NCBI GenBank assembly: GCA_027605045.1
Contig: JAQFWX010000006.1
Span: 372,001 to 436,000 of the forward strand
Length of the DNA: 64,000 nt
Direction: 5' to 3'
Source of the DNA: Phallus indusiatus
Lineage: Eukaryota; Basidiomycota; Agaricomycetes; Phallales; Phallaceae
Part shown: in pieces, positions 48,772-60,156 of the stretch
Layout: every line of letters begins with the position of its first letter
Numbering within the stretch: position 1 is the first letter of the stretch
Notes under the pieces: generated by a model
The model's database searches: none
The model's input: only the letters and a program-made list of their open reading frames with translations
Told to the model about the DNA's origin: nothing
Program-made: the position numbers and the translations under genes

Positions 48772-49428
48772 TTGATAAGCCACCGAGCACCCGTATACCA
48801 AATGAATACTCGTAACCTAATCCGCCTCCGCCATGTCACTTCACTAACTAAGTTTATACCTGACGTCGGAGGATTCCAACCCGTTGCCAAATTTCATTGG
48901 GAAGACTATCTTTCACATCATCGTAAATTGTTTATACAGGGCAGAGAGTTGTGATGACGGATTCCTTGTCTGAAAAAGAACTTTTTTTAGTAGGTATGTT
49001 TTATCTGATATATGCCTCATGGCTGAAAGTTTCTAACTTACCCCAACTTCCCACTATGCTGCCAGATCAAGAGTATTCGTCGCGGCTGATCATAAACAAT
49101 ACAAATGGAAAATCAACCCTTCAGAAAATCTTGTGGTAATTCGGAACCCATCTATGTTTTGTGAACTAGGCTGATCTTTAAATTCAGCTCTATGATGACA
49201 CCGATTCTGAGAACATGGTGCAAGGACTCACAAGCGCACTACGATTTTTTCCACAAAGCGCAAGATTGCAGCATTGAGATTTTAGCACCTGGAATACCCA
49301 TTCTTGATGATATCATCTTCTCGTTTGTCATAACGTACCACCTGCGAAAAGTCAGACGCCAAGCAGCCAACCTCGGTGCAGCAACAGCCAGCAATGCCGC
49401 CGCTGTCAGCACGGCGGCTGGATTTTAG
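48772..49428 (+). pseudogene. DUF6593-like gene, truncated and probably frameshifted
   Basis: Three pieces follow the order of DUF6593 proteins, a Basidiomycota family of unknown function. They are a beta-rich N-part (VYQMNTRNLIRLRHV, VAKFHWEDYLSHHRKLFIQG), a middle part that would read RVFVAADHKQYKWKINPSE near 49075-49130 after a small intron, and a C-part with LDDIIFSFVITYHLRKVRRQ followed by an Ala-rich tail. The usual N-terminal beta strands are absent; homology to gene T begins where they should be. A frame change after GREL (near 48951) is not explained by an intron. I judge it a pseudogene, but a remodelled gene with unseen exons is possible. Confidence 0.5.
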
Positions 49429-50600
49429 AAACGCGACGATACCTCATGATTATCTTGTTTTGTTATGAGCCCGATGAATCAATTTGGACAAAGTGTTAAT
49501 ATCTGTTATACCGTTTAATATACCATACTCTCCGTGTCAAAGACCATTCCACTGGTGGTGGTAGTAGCACTTTGAGACCATTGACTCGTTTAGCGTTGAT
49601 ACGAGAAGTTTCAAGGAAAAGCACCTACACTCAGAAAAAGATTCGAGTTTCCGAAAACAATCTCACAGTCTGATTGGCACTGTATCATGCCACCGCCTAC
49701 GCCCTTATTATGCCAGTGGAGGTGACACCACTGGAAAACGATACTCTCACTGTCAGTGCGACGACCAGACCGTGTGTTCAATTCACGGTGTATACGTAGA
49801 TTATACAAGCACCAGTAGCCCATCAATGTCAATACTCGGTAAAGTAGAAGAGAAGAGGGTCACTTTCTTCACTGAAAGGTGTTGGATGGTTTGAGGTATT
49901 CGGAGAGTTGATGATAGTCTTTTCAGGTATGGATAGTTTCGTTCCTGACCTGTTTCGTCCTGAGAAAAGCTTGAAGTTGACCTCCAAACTCGCCCTGCTT
50001 CGGTTTACCTTCGAGGTAATTGACTTGACTCAGAGACAACGTAAGCTGTGGCCCGGGCTTCCACGTTCCACTCTGACTGTAAGGCGCGCAGTAAAAGCGA
50101 AGACAAATATTAAGAAATCACAGCGAGGAGAAAAAGTATGTCCGTTTTTGCGAACTTTCTTTGAGAAATGTAAGAATATGCGACCATTAAGGATACGAAC
50201 CTCCCGGTGTGAGGCAGAGTGCAGCGTTGCAAGCCTGGTGTTCTACCGAATCATCGAGATCTATGCAACCACTTGGTTTTTTTCAAACAGGTGAGATTAA
50301 AATGATGGCAACATTTGAGAAAATAAACAACGTAGAATGAGAAACAAAACTTTAATCTAATGTCGGTCCGAGCACGATGAGTAGTTTTGCGTGTTCTTCG
50401 GTACAGCAGTATAAAAGATCTGTAAATAAATGAACATCAAGAAGGCCAGATTTTTGTGATATATACCGCTGTGCTTTCGAATGCATGACTTCTCCGAAAA
50501 ATGGCCGAATTCTTGAGGACTCCAGCCTGACACCAATACAAAGGCTTGAATTTATTGTGACTAGGTGACTTGCCGAACTGAGGTTCAACGGCCGGGACCT
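49429..50600. other. Spacer between DUF6593-like segment and NLR-3 leader
   Basis: Bases about 49840-49980 resemble a middle part of gene T (37430-37600), including GAAAGGTGTTGG and TCAGGTATGG words. The remainder has no recognisable gene; a frame of 128 codons at 49908-50294 has no motif support. Confidence 0.45.
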
Positions 50601-50950
50601 TCTTCCGCCTGCGATGCTATCGTAGGATGTTCCAAATTTATTTCGAAGAGACAACATCCCAGTTCACAACTTGAGCTATTTTTTTTATTTAGTTCTTGGT
50701 TCCCGTTTACACTAGAAAATAAATTTCTGTGTTTTTTTATTCTTCACAATCTGGTCCAACCTTACGATTCTGGTAGCTAATTTGTCAATTTACGGCCGAA
50801 TCTCTGCGTTGGCTTTGATGTTACAAATGGATGGGAGGAAAATCATAGCAACGCATACGTGTGCGAAATGATGGCAAATTGCCCTCAGTAGAGTGACTTC
50901 GAACATAACTTTTTCCGCGCTTGCCACGTCTCTCACTACAGTCTTATTTC

Positions 50951-53900
50951 ATGGACAATTTGACGAACAACTCGTGGGGGGGTATTAAAATATCTAGTAA
51001 GTAACTTTGAAGTTTCTCATTCAATTGATTCAAAGTTTCTAATCTTTTTCCACTCGGGACTTTTCTGATTTATTAAGATCTTTGCTTGCTTAATCATCTG
51101 TTCAAAGACAATACTTCGTTCAAGATAGTGATAAAACAAAGCATTAAAACGAACGAGACTCCAGAAAGTGTAGCTAGCCACGATAACACTTGCGTGGTCT
51201 GGAACGAGCCTCTCAGTTTGTATGTCAGAATCAACCTTTTGAGAGTTCAAAATTTCATCTTATATCTGCGATTTAGTGCCGGAATTATCTATGATTACAT
51301 CTTCTTTACTGTTGTTGCTGTTCGGATTAGACGATTCCCAAAGAATATCCCAATCGGCTCGTGCAAACACCGGGTTATTGACCTACTCAAGATGCAAGGC
51401 AGTTCCGGTTAGTTATATCACCAAAGACATTTTTTTAGTCTAATCTTTACACAATTATAGGTTCGTGCAAATTAGAAGCTGCAGGAAAATTTCAATTAAC
51501 ATTCACCATCGAAAAAATCTCTGAACTTGACGTCCTTTCGGGAATGGTAGAACAAGCATCAACAAGGTCACTACCGACTCAAACAGCCCCAGCCGAAGCC
51601 ATGATAATGATCAAGAGTATAGGTCCCCCGATGCAAGTTTACAATGACAACGAGAAGATCTGGACATCGTTTATCGACACATTTCAGGCTTTTATGAAGG
51701 TAATGGATGGTGTTTCCGAGGTAACTCCATTAGCAAACATATATTTATCCTTCGCTCAAGCCTTTTTTGAGATTAACGTATATCTGAAAGTAGCGTGGAA
51801 TATTCTATCTATTATTCCAAAGGTAAAGAGCACGTTCTTTTTCTCACATAACGAGCTAAATAATATTGGTTTTGCAAGACTATTATCGCAAGACAATACC
51901 GCAATGACAAAGTCAAACAATTATGTGAAAGATTGAAAGATATCTACGAATACATTACGGACGCGGAAAGGCTTCACGAGCTTTTTGCTACGATCCAGTC
52001 TGCAACTCGGTGGTCCATGATACTCTCCACGATTGACGGTGACGGAAACCGTCTACCGTGAAATCAGCGCTTAATGTGCTGTAAACGAAGGAGTCGCGTC
52101 GCCCGACGTGAACGGTACACGCGTCGTCTTTTGTTTAAAAACAGAAGAAATTCGTATAATTGCGAACCAGTTGCAGAAGAAGAGATCCCGCCTTTCCGAA
52201 ACAGCAGTTAGACTTCCTCAGACGCGTTTTTTCATTTTTTTTGTACTTTAGCTTCGTTTCCTCCAGTTACACATTCCTCAGTCCCTTCTCTTTGTTCCTT
52301 GTCTTTGTCTTATTTTCTTTTCACTTTTTCACATTTATTCCGCATGTTTAGAGTCCACTATTTGTACTGCGCTTCGAAACAAACAAATTGTATATAAAAA
52401 CCCGCCGCTAGCTCACGAAATATCATCCAAGTTTCTCCCATTTATTGTGTATGCTCAATTAGCAAAAACCCCTCCCTATTCAAACACATCCTACTATACA
52501 TTCTCATTCTACCCGACTTATACCCCTTTCTCCGACACACACTATCATCCGGTTCCTCTCGATTTCCTGACCACTCCTGTTGCGCTCCCATCACGATTGT
52601 TCGGCAAACCATTGAATGTGCATATTTTATTCGAGCGTACAGCAAGGAAAACGCAGGTTCGGTGTTTTTCTCGATATTATGCCACGATGGAATCAAACCT
52701 GATCTCCACGCTCTAGTTAAAAACGTAATGAAAGGAATTAGCGGGAGTGTGGATGACAAGATCCAAAGTTTTAACGACAAACTTGACCACTTCATGAAAG
52801 TTATGAAGGACTCAATCAATCTCGAAACAAGTGTCGTAACACTTCGCGTATCTGAAAAAATTGTTGAACTGAGTACGTTAATTATTGTCAAAGGCTATAT
52901 GCTCTTGTCGATCATTCACGATTTCCTTATAAGATGAATTAATACTGCTTGGAGAAATGCCCTACGATTCAGAGGCTGGATTTTTTCCCAGCAAAGAATG
53001 TCTACCCGGAACTCGTCAGACGTTGATCAATGAGATATTTGAATGGGTTAATGGCGATGCATCGTCGCAAATACTCGTACTGAGTGGACAAGCTGGGATA
53101 GGGAAGTCTGCAGTGGCACATACCATAGCTGGAATATTTCAAAAGCAAAATCGACTGGGATCCATGTTCTGTTTCAATAGAAGTTTCAAAAACCGGCGCG
53201 ATTGTCTTTTCAGCACCATATCTCGCGACTTGGCCGACGGCGACAACCTTTGGCGAAAAGAATTAGTGAAGGTTATTAACAGCAACTCTGCTGTTCGGAG
53301 GAAGAAAGATGTCAAAACACAATATGAAGAACTTATTCTCAAACCTTCGAAAAATGTGGCAACTATAGGACCCATAGTTATTGTCGTGGACGCGTTGGAT
53401 GAGAGTGGAACCCGTAACGAACGCGAGGAAATCCTGACATTTCTCTTCGGAAGATGGTCAGAGCTTCCCCAAAATTGTCGTATCATCGTTACTACTCGCC
53501 CGGAACAAGATATTGAAGCTCAAATTCGAAAGTTCAGAATTTCATGTAAACGGATGGGTGGTATTGATGCGGAGAAGACGTGTCGCGATATCGAAGCTTA
53601 TGTCTCGAAACGCTTGGATGAAATATCGCCGAAATTGGATGAGATAGATAAGGATTGGCGCAGTACACTATCGAAGCGTGCCGAGGGCCTTTTCCAATGG
53701 GCACAGACAGCTTGTCAATTCATGGATCCCACCGTGACACGTTCAAAGCTCGTAGAAAAGAAATGGAAAACTTGTATCTCAAACTCGTCTTCGTCATTAT
53801 ATGGATTATACCATCAAATCCTCTCAAGTCAATCAGAATTCCAGGATGCCGATTTTATTGAAGAGTTCAAGACGATTGTAGGCGCGATCATAACTGCGCG

Positions 53901-56900
53901 GGAACCTCTCTCGATCAATGCGCTGCAAAATATCTTTGACAGTATCGACGATATCGAGTCCATACTTACCCCTTTTGGCTCTTTATTCGTTGGCGTTCAT
54001 AACACCTCTATTCCGGTGCAACCGGTTCACACCTCCTTGTTCGATTTTTTCGCCTCCAAACAGATTGGCGAAGAAACCAATGAATACTACATCGACACCT
54101 CAAACCAAGATCGGATGACTATGGGCTGTCTTGTACTAATGAATCAAATGCTCCGCTTCAATATATGTAATTTGAATACATCACACCTGCGCAATCGCAT
54201 GTTATCCGATTTCGATTCACGGGTCGAGAAAGCCATTCCGTTGCATTTATCGTATTCGTGTCGTTTTTGGGGCTTTCATCTGCAATCGTCAGCACATAGC
54301 GAGGAACTTGTTCGCGAAATTCGGAAATTAATGGATAATAAACTGTTGTATTATTTTGAGGTACTCAGTTTATTGGCCGCCGTTGATCGGGGCTGCGTGG
54401 CAATGCGAGAAATAATGAACTGGTGCAAAGTGAGTGATTCTATGCTCGTCGTCTATTCGATAGCTGAATGAGGTGGTAGGATGGAGACGGAACTTTGGCT
54501 GCAGATGCTATGGATACATGGGAGTTTGGGTTTGATTTCGGAGACACGATGACACAGAGCACGCCGCACCTCTATCTCTCCTGTCTTCCCTTTACTCCCA
54601 CCGATTCGTTTGTATCCAGACAATACCTTTTAAGGTATCCTCGATTGTTCACGTTTGACGTCGGCCAACCCGTCAGTTCTACACACAAAAACGGTATCAT
54701 GCAAAGGCATGGTTCAGCCGGAACTCCTGTTGCGCTTGCGTTTTCTCCAAAAGGCAGATATATCGCAACTGGATCAGACAGAGGTGATTTTTGGGTGTGG
54801 GACTATTTAACAGGGGACCGACTTGCGACAAAGATTCGTTCTGAATATGTGAATCATCAATATCGACCGTTCAACCACTGCCGTGGAGTCTCCGATGTCG
54901 TGTTTTCTCCTGATGGAGAATTGATTTACTGCTGTTTTTACGGCGGTGATATCATGGTATGGAATATGATAACAAAGCTGCCCAGCATAGAGAAGTATAA
55001 GGAGGCCGGTGTGGGTTGTCATTTTTGTACGATCTCTTCGGACGGGTGCTTTATAGTCTGGTGCACAAACAAGGACACACATGTATTCGATCGAAAAAGC
55101 CATCGGATTGTGGAAACGTTTAAGGGGCGTTTCACTTTTACTTCCGCCGCAATTTCACCGAAAGGAGACTGGATTGCCCTTTATCGGAACTCGAAAGATG
55201 ATCAGTATCTTAGCGTGCCAATTCCTGTAGCCGCGCGCCCGCCTTCCTATATGGTTAACATGCAGTATGACACGGATGTGCACATATGGAATACTCGGCG
55301 GAACGCTGACACGCTGGATGTCGTGTCCCGCTGTGATGAAGGGGATCTGGCACTGACTGACAACTACATTGCCTTTCAAAATATTTATCGATCAATAGAG
55401 ATTAGGGATTTAAGGAGAAACACTATCATCGAAATCAAACGTCAGACATGGACCCCGAGCTTTCACTTTTCCCCCGATGATCAATATCTCCTTTCTGCCT
55501 CCCAAAACGTGTACTCGATATGGAATGTGTCTACAGGAGAACTAATCAGTCAATCCCACGTAGGCGACAGGATATTCTGCATGGGATTTTCACATGATTC
55601 CCGATCAATTGCATTGCGCACACCTGATGGTGCAATCCATGTTCGACAATGGGATAAATCTACAGAGACCAGTCATTCGCGTGGCCCGGATATTCAAGGA
55701 ATTCACGAAATTTGGCTACGGGGCGCATATCTCATCCTCAAGTATTGGAACACCTTCTACAGAGATCACCTCCAAATCTCGGATATTGCGACAAACATGA
55801 TTGTTTTTGACGTCGAAATCAGTGAATCCAATAGACTTGTCAGTGTTTCTTCTGATGAGAAAAATGTGCGTGTGGCATACGTCAATGCCAGGAGTGGACT
55901 CTGTCTCTGGGGTGAAGAAGGTGAGATAGTTGTATGCGGACCAAACTATCCATCTTTCGCACATTTGTGTTTGGGCAAATATCTTATTTTCACCGAACAC
56001 GAGACTATCAAGATATGGGACATTCGCACCAGTGAGTAGATTCATGTTCCAATCAGCACTTGATGTATATCAAACAGTTGAACTATTATTTCAGATCAAA
56101 TAAAAACCGAGGTCCCTTCAAGTTGTCCGATTAATAAACTTATTTTCGTGCGAGATACCCAATTCGCTATTTTAGAAGGAAATGAAGGGGAAGTTTGGGA
56201 ATGCGAATCAGGCGACAAAGTTGCGCAACTCACGCTCAATACAAGGTTCTTCTTTAACATGACACTGGTGTGTTCAGCCAGCGGGGAATACATCATATGC
56301 ATGTCAGAGAAAAATGTCAACATCCTAGATGCATCAACGGGAGCAAGGGTGGCCTTGATTCAATCCTCACGCCACGATACTGCAAGACGACTATCACCCA
56401 ATGGGAAATATTTGACATGGACAAGCGACGACGAAGTGATACTGCTCGACACGGACACTCGGGCTGGAGTATGGCTCAAAGAACCGTCGTTGCGCCAACC
56501 CATCGAAAAGTTATGGTTTTCAAATGATGTGAATTTTATGATAACGGCATCGAATGCCGATATTGACAAAAAGACCGGGCTTTTAAACATCTGGGACATG
56601 CAATCCACAAACACGATTATCAAGTCAATTCGGTATCCGTTCAACCCGGAGAATATAAAGGCTCTAGCTCTGAGCAATGGACACCTAGTGGATTCGATTA
56701 GAAAATCTTCGCAATGTTCTGTCTGGGACTTGGCTACGTACGAGACAATGTCTGTTCTGTACAGCGCTCCTGCAGTGACCGACTCGGACGCCAATGGTAC
56801 CGGCATTGAAAGGTAGGTTTAGTATCAGATATATTCAATTTATTTCAGGTTCACTTATAAAGACATTCAGAATACCGATCTCTAACAAGACGGAGATATT

Positions 56901-57135
56901 GGATTACGCATTAATAGCTTGGAATAAAGCTTCGCTTCCCGCTTTCGCCCATATGGATAACGGATGGGTTTTGGGTTTGCAAGGTGAACTTTTATTTTGG
57001 GTTCCAGAAGATAAAAGAAAGCAATTCTGGTTTCCATGCATGATGCATATACCCCACCAAAACATCACAAAACTAAATTTCAAAAATTTTGTACACGGTT
57101 CCAGTTGGGCGAAATGTAGGTCAAGAGATGACTAA
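50951..57135 (+). pseudogene. NLR-3: STAND receptor gene split by a solo LTR
   Basis: Same exon plan as NLR-1, to which it is near-identical. First exon 50951-50996, C2-like part (VVWNEPLSL), helical part, NACHT frame around 52957-54429 (GQAGIGKS, VVDALDES, TTRPEQD), propeller from 54480 with introns at about 56034-56090 and 56813-56870, and the terminal exon to the TAA at 57135. A 560-bp insertion at 52034-52593 interrupts exon 6. Translation from the normal start runs 26 bases into the LTR and stops at TGA 52059-52061, leaving a C2/helical fragment. Downstream the NACHT and propeller frames are undamaged, so the insertion is recent or the 3' part is still used. Transcription from the LTR is possible. 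Without RNA data I call the full-length gene broken. Confidence 0.8.
52034..52593 (+). mobile_element. Solo LTR of a retrotransposon inside NLR-3
   Basis: The 560-bp insert is absent from NLR-1, NLR-2, NLR-4 and NLR-A. It begins TGACGGTGACGG and ends GCTCCCATCA (TG...CA) and is flanked by the direct repeat CGAT (52030-52033 and 52594-52597); the uninterrupted site is seen in NLR-1. Near the 5' end is an imperfect palindrome (ACGGTGACGG with CCGTCTACCGT). A TATA-like TATATAAAAA lies near 52391, in gene orientation. No gag, pol, primer site or second LTR is present, which points to loss by LTR-LTR recombination. The superfamily (Ty3 or Copia) cannot be told from the LTR alone. Confidence 0.8.
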
Positions 57136-57712
57136 TGTGGCACGGAACGTTGAACATATGTCATTCATATAAAGGCGTAGTACACAGACGGGTATGATTT
57201 GTACTACTGAGAACGACTTGTAATTACTTCCCACATTTTGTACCGGATATGTCAAGTTGGAGAAGTATATTATTTATTATTTGACTTTGAATGTGTTTTC
57301 GAATAGCTCGTCAGAGAGTGCGAAATTATATACATGAATTTAGGAAACCTAATTTGAACGAAAATTCAAGAGTTCTGCCAATGTCTCCCATTCGCCGCCG
57401 GTCGAGCGCGCTATCCGTGTATGGCGGCTGTCAAAGCATCAGTATTCACGAGAGTCTTCATGGATGTTATAACTGTATGTACCATGTAGTAGTCGAGGAT
57501 AATTGAATCCATCACTCAGGCCTAGTCATCGATCTGTGGTCGAGCTGTGATTAGAAGAGCAAGTAAATATTGATCCATATCAAATGAACAGGCCTAGAAT
57601 ACCGGCTATACATGTATTGGCAACCCATTACTGATCCGCGAAGAAATGTTGTATCCTTCATCAGAAGGCGTCAGGAGAAATTGAGTCTAATGTCGCCTTA
57701 AATACCCAGCGT
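57136..57712. other. Duplicated NLR 3' flank (copy 2)
   Basis: Near-identical to 35795-36373, with only scattered substitutions and small indels. It shows that the duplicated block extends beyond the NLR gene. Confidence 0.6.
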
Positions 57713-59682
57713 TTACACCTGATGAATTCCGATGGCATTGAGAAGATCTGTATATTCGTCTTGCTTCGGTTCATTTGATGAGATAAGCGAAGCGATGTAC
57801 AAAGCTTTGGTGTCTTGATCAAAAGTCCACGTTATACTGAGGTCACCAATGGAGTAGGCATGTTGACCACAACACGAGGGTAAGCTACATCATGTCGGTA
57901 TTGATGCGAAGAGGTTCGTTTCTCGTATGACATCAGCCACTTACGGAAGTGAGAGTATACGGCGTTGTCCGAAGATACCGGTCAATGCCGTCCTCACCAT
58001 CCGTGCCATAAAGCCATATAACAATCTTCACCCAAATCCATATTCTGATTTGAATATAATGATTGTATTTATGTAGTGACATCTGCGGTCAGAAAAGTAT
58101 CCGTTTTAGTAAAAGAGCTAAGATCACAAAGCCGGTTAAAGGGAGAGAAACGTACGAGTGACAAGTAGGATTTGGGTTATGTCGGATGGTTCTGGCAGTT
58201 TAGCACTGCCCTCTTCGGCCAAAATGGACCATCCATTTCCAAAACATCACTAAGACATTGGTAGACGGCTGTATAACGGTGGTGTTTGTCGCGAGCTTGG
58301 CCGATCGCTTTCGAGGGCACCACGTATCTCATGTTTGGTCTTTTGTTGTCGGTCCGAATGTTGACTAGCGCTAAAGAGGCGGTTTGCGCATATGCATGTC
58401 TTGCTGTACAGCCAGAAGCCTTTACCAACTCATAGATGAGTAAGCATCCAAGAGATGAACAAAAAGACAAACCCGCGTTATACTGCTGTGCTTGAATCCT
58501 TCTAGACACGGATGTGCCCACAACAGTACGACGGGATAAGGGCTGGGTGCAGTACAGTGAATGCCACGCGTCTTTAAGCAGTCTCAGCTGAACTGTTTGT
58601 GACTGCAGCGAATGAAGGGGGTGGGAATTATAATGCATTACTAGGGATAACTAAGCTTTATATAAGGTAGAAGACAGAGGTACATACATTGGCGATCTAT
58701 CAAAATACTACTTGGCAAACTGAAAGAGAAGAACGCTATTTCTTTCAGCGGAAGGCGATGGTCGATGAGAGGTCTAAAGCGTTGAGTAGTTAAGGATTGT
58801 CCCTCCAGCCATGAGTGCATCCGTATTCGTTTTTGACCAGGTCCGCGTCGATGAAAGTTTTAGGATGATCTACGGATCCCAGTTGCTTGGGTTTGATCGA
58901 CGCAAAACAGGCCCTGTCTTCTTCATTTCAAGACCATGTTGGAATGACTCCTTGACATAGGCACGCTAACCGTAAGAAGCATTTAGGGCGAGGACGAAAC
59001 ATGAGGCCGTCTCCACCAGGCACCATTGCCAGTTCATGTTAGATCCGTCAGTTCTGTATTTGGAAGAAGGGTGACGCATGTAGTGATAGTGCGCGATGAC
59101 AACCACGACCAGGAAGGGGACGATCTCGAGAGGTGTGGATGTAGACCGAACTGTGATAATGACACGGTCGTAGAGAACACAAATGAGAGCACCGCTGTCT
59201 CTGCTCCATTTCAATATGCGGAAAGAGGTGAGAAGCATAGGACCGAGTAATGACAGCGTAACAATGTACGCAAAAACGGTTGTGTATGAGACGCGCAAAT
59301 TGCTAGTATCGGCGATAATGAAGTCATCTACGGAAGAGTATTAGATGGAAAGCACGTTTGCTGTGGTACAGACTATTGAAAATATTGGCAACTTACAAAC
59401 AGACCGTGGCCGTAAGCTACGCTGGGTTGGGTTATAGCCATCGTGTTTGGGTGCACACTGCACGCTCAGACGGCTTCCGCGTTGATCAGGTTCAGAGCAA
59501 CATCTGGCAAGGCTGACTAAAGGTTGACATTTGCCAATGATGGGGATATATTGCGCCTCAGAGGCGTAGACCTTGCAAAAAAGGATGAAAGACGAAGGCG
59601 CATGTGCATGAGGAACGACTCACGTTACAGACATCCTAGACATTTTGCAAAATATAGGAACCTGCAGCCAATGAGAATGCCG
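57713..59682 (-). CDS. Gene T, copy 2 (unrecognised; model uncertain)
   Basis: The better preserved copy of an unrecognised minus-strand gene. The last exon, from about 57900 down to TAA 57715-57713, reads SLPSCCGQHAYSIGDLSI, WTFDQDTKALYIASLI, NEPKQDEY and LLNAIGIHQV. Upstream frames that also look coding include AGLSFCSSLGCLLIYELV with CTARHAYAQTASLALVNI (58.35-58.5 kb), SIKPKQLGSVDHPKTF with DADLVKNEYGC (58.82-58.9 kb) and a hydrophobic run VSYTTVFAYIVTLSLLGP (59.24-59.3 kb). I could not connect these with confident introns, so exon structure, start and family are open. Degeneration cannot be excluded. Confidence 0.35.
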
Positions 59683-59689
59683 ACTAGTA

Positions 59690-59753
59690 GCGTCTTCGTG
59701 AACATGCGTCTTCGTGAACATGCGTCTTCGTGAACATGCGTCTTCGTGAACAT
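59690..59753 (+). repeat. Four tandem 16-bp repeats
   Basis: Four perfect head-to-tail copies of GCGTCTTCGTGAACAT followed by a partial fifth (GCGTC). They sit exactly at the junction between the gene T homology and the NLR-4 leader. The equivalent site near 38.4 kb lacks them. Confidence 0.9.
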
Positions 59754-60156
59754 GCGTCATTGATCCACCACTACGACCAGGCCTACCAAAACTATAAATT
59801 CCCAAGCTGGTCGAAAAGTTTTGCGAAGAGCTTTGGCAACTGAGTTTGAATTTTGGGTGACAAGTCACTGTGACTTGCCGTGTAATGGCCGGCTTACTTT
59901 TTGCTTACTTTCCTATTTAGCACCTGTGATGCTACCGTAGGAAGATTGCAAATTTATCCTGAGAATTATTTGAAAAGAAGCGAACATTCAGAGGGTTTGC
60001 TGTGTCTTCACCGCCACAAAAGAAAAGCGAAATGTGTGAAATGATGGCAGATTGCGCTACCAGTAGAGGCATTCAAGCGCTGCTTTTGCCACTCATACTT
60101 ATTACTCACCTTGCTCGCCACCCCTCTCACTACAATCGCTGAGTGGTACTTTAATC

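Noticed and set aside
52027..52601. hAT-type or MITE insertion with an 8-bp target duplication (CACGATTG occurs on both sides)
   Set aside because: The ends give no terminal inverted repeats, whereas TG...CA ends, 560-bp length and a TATA-like site fit a solo LTR with a 4-bp repeat. Not fully excluded.
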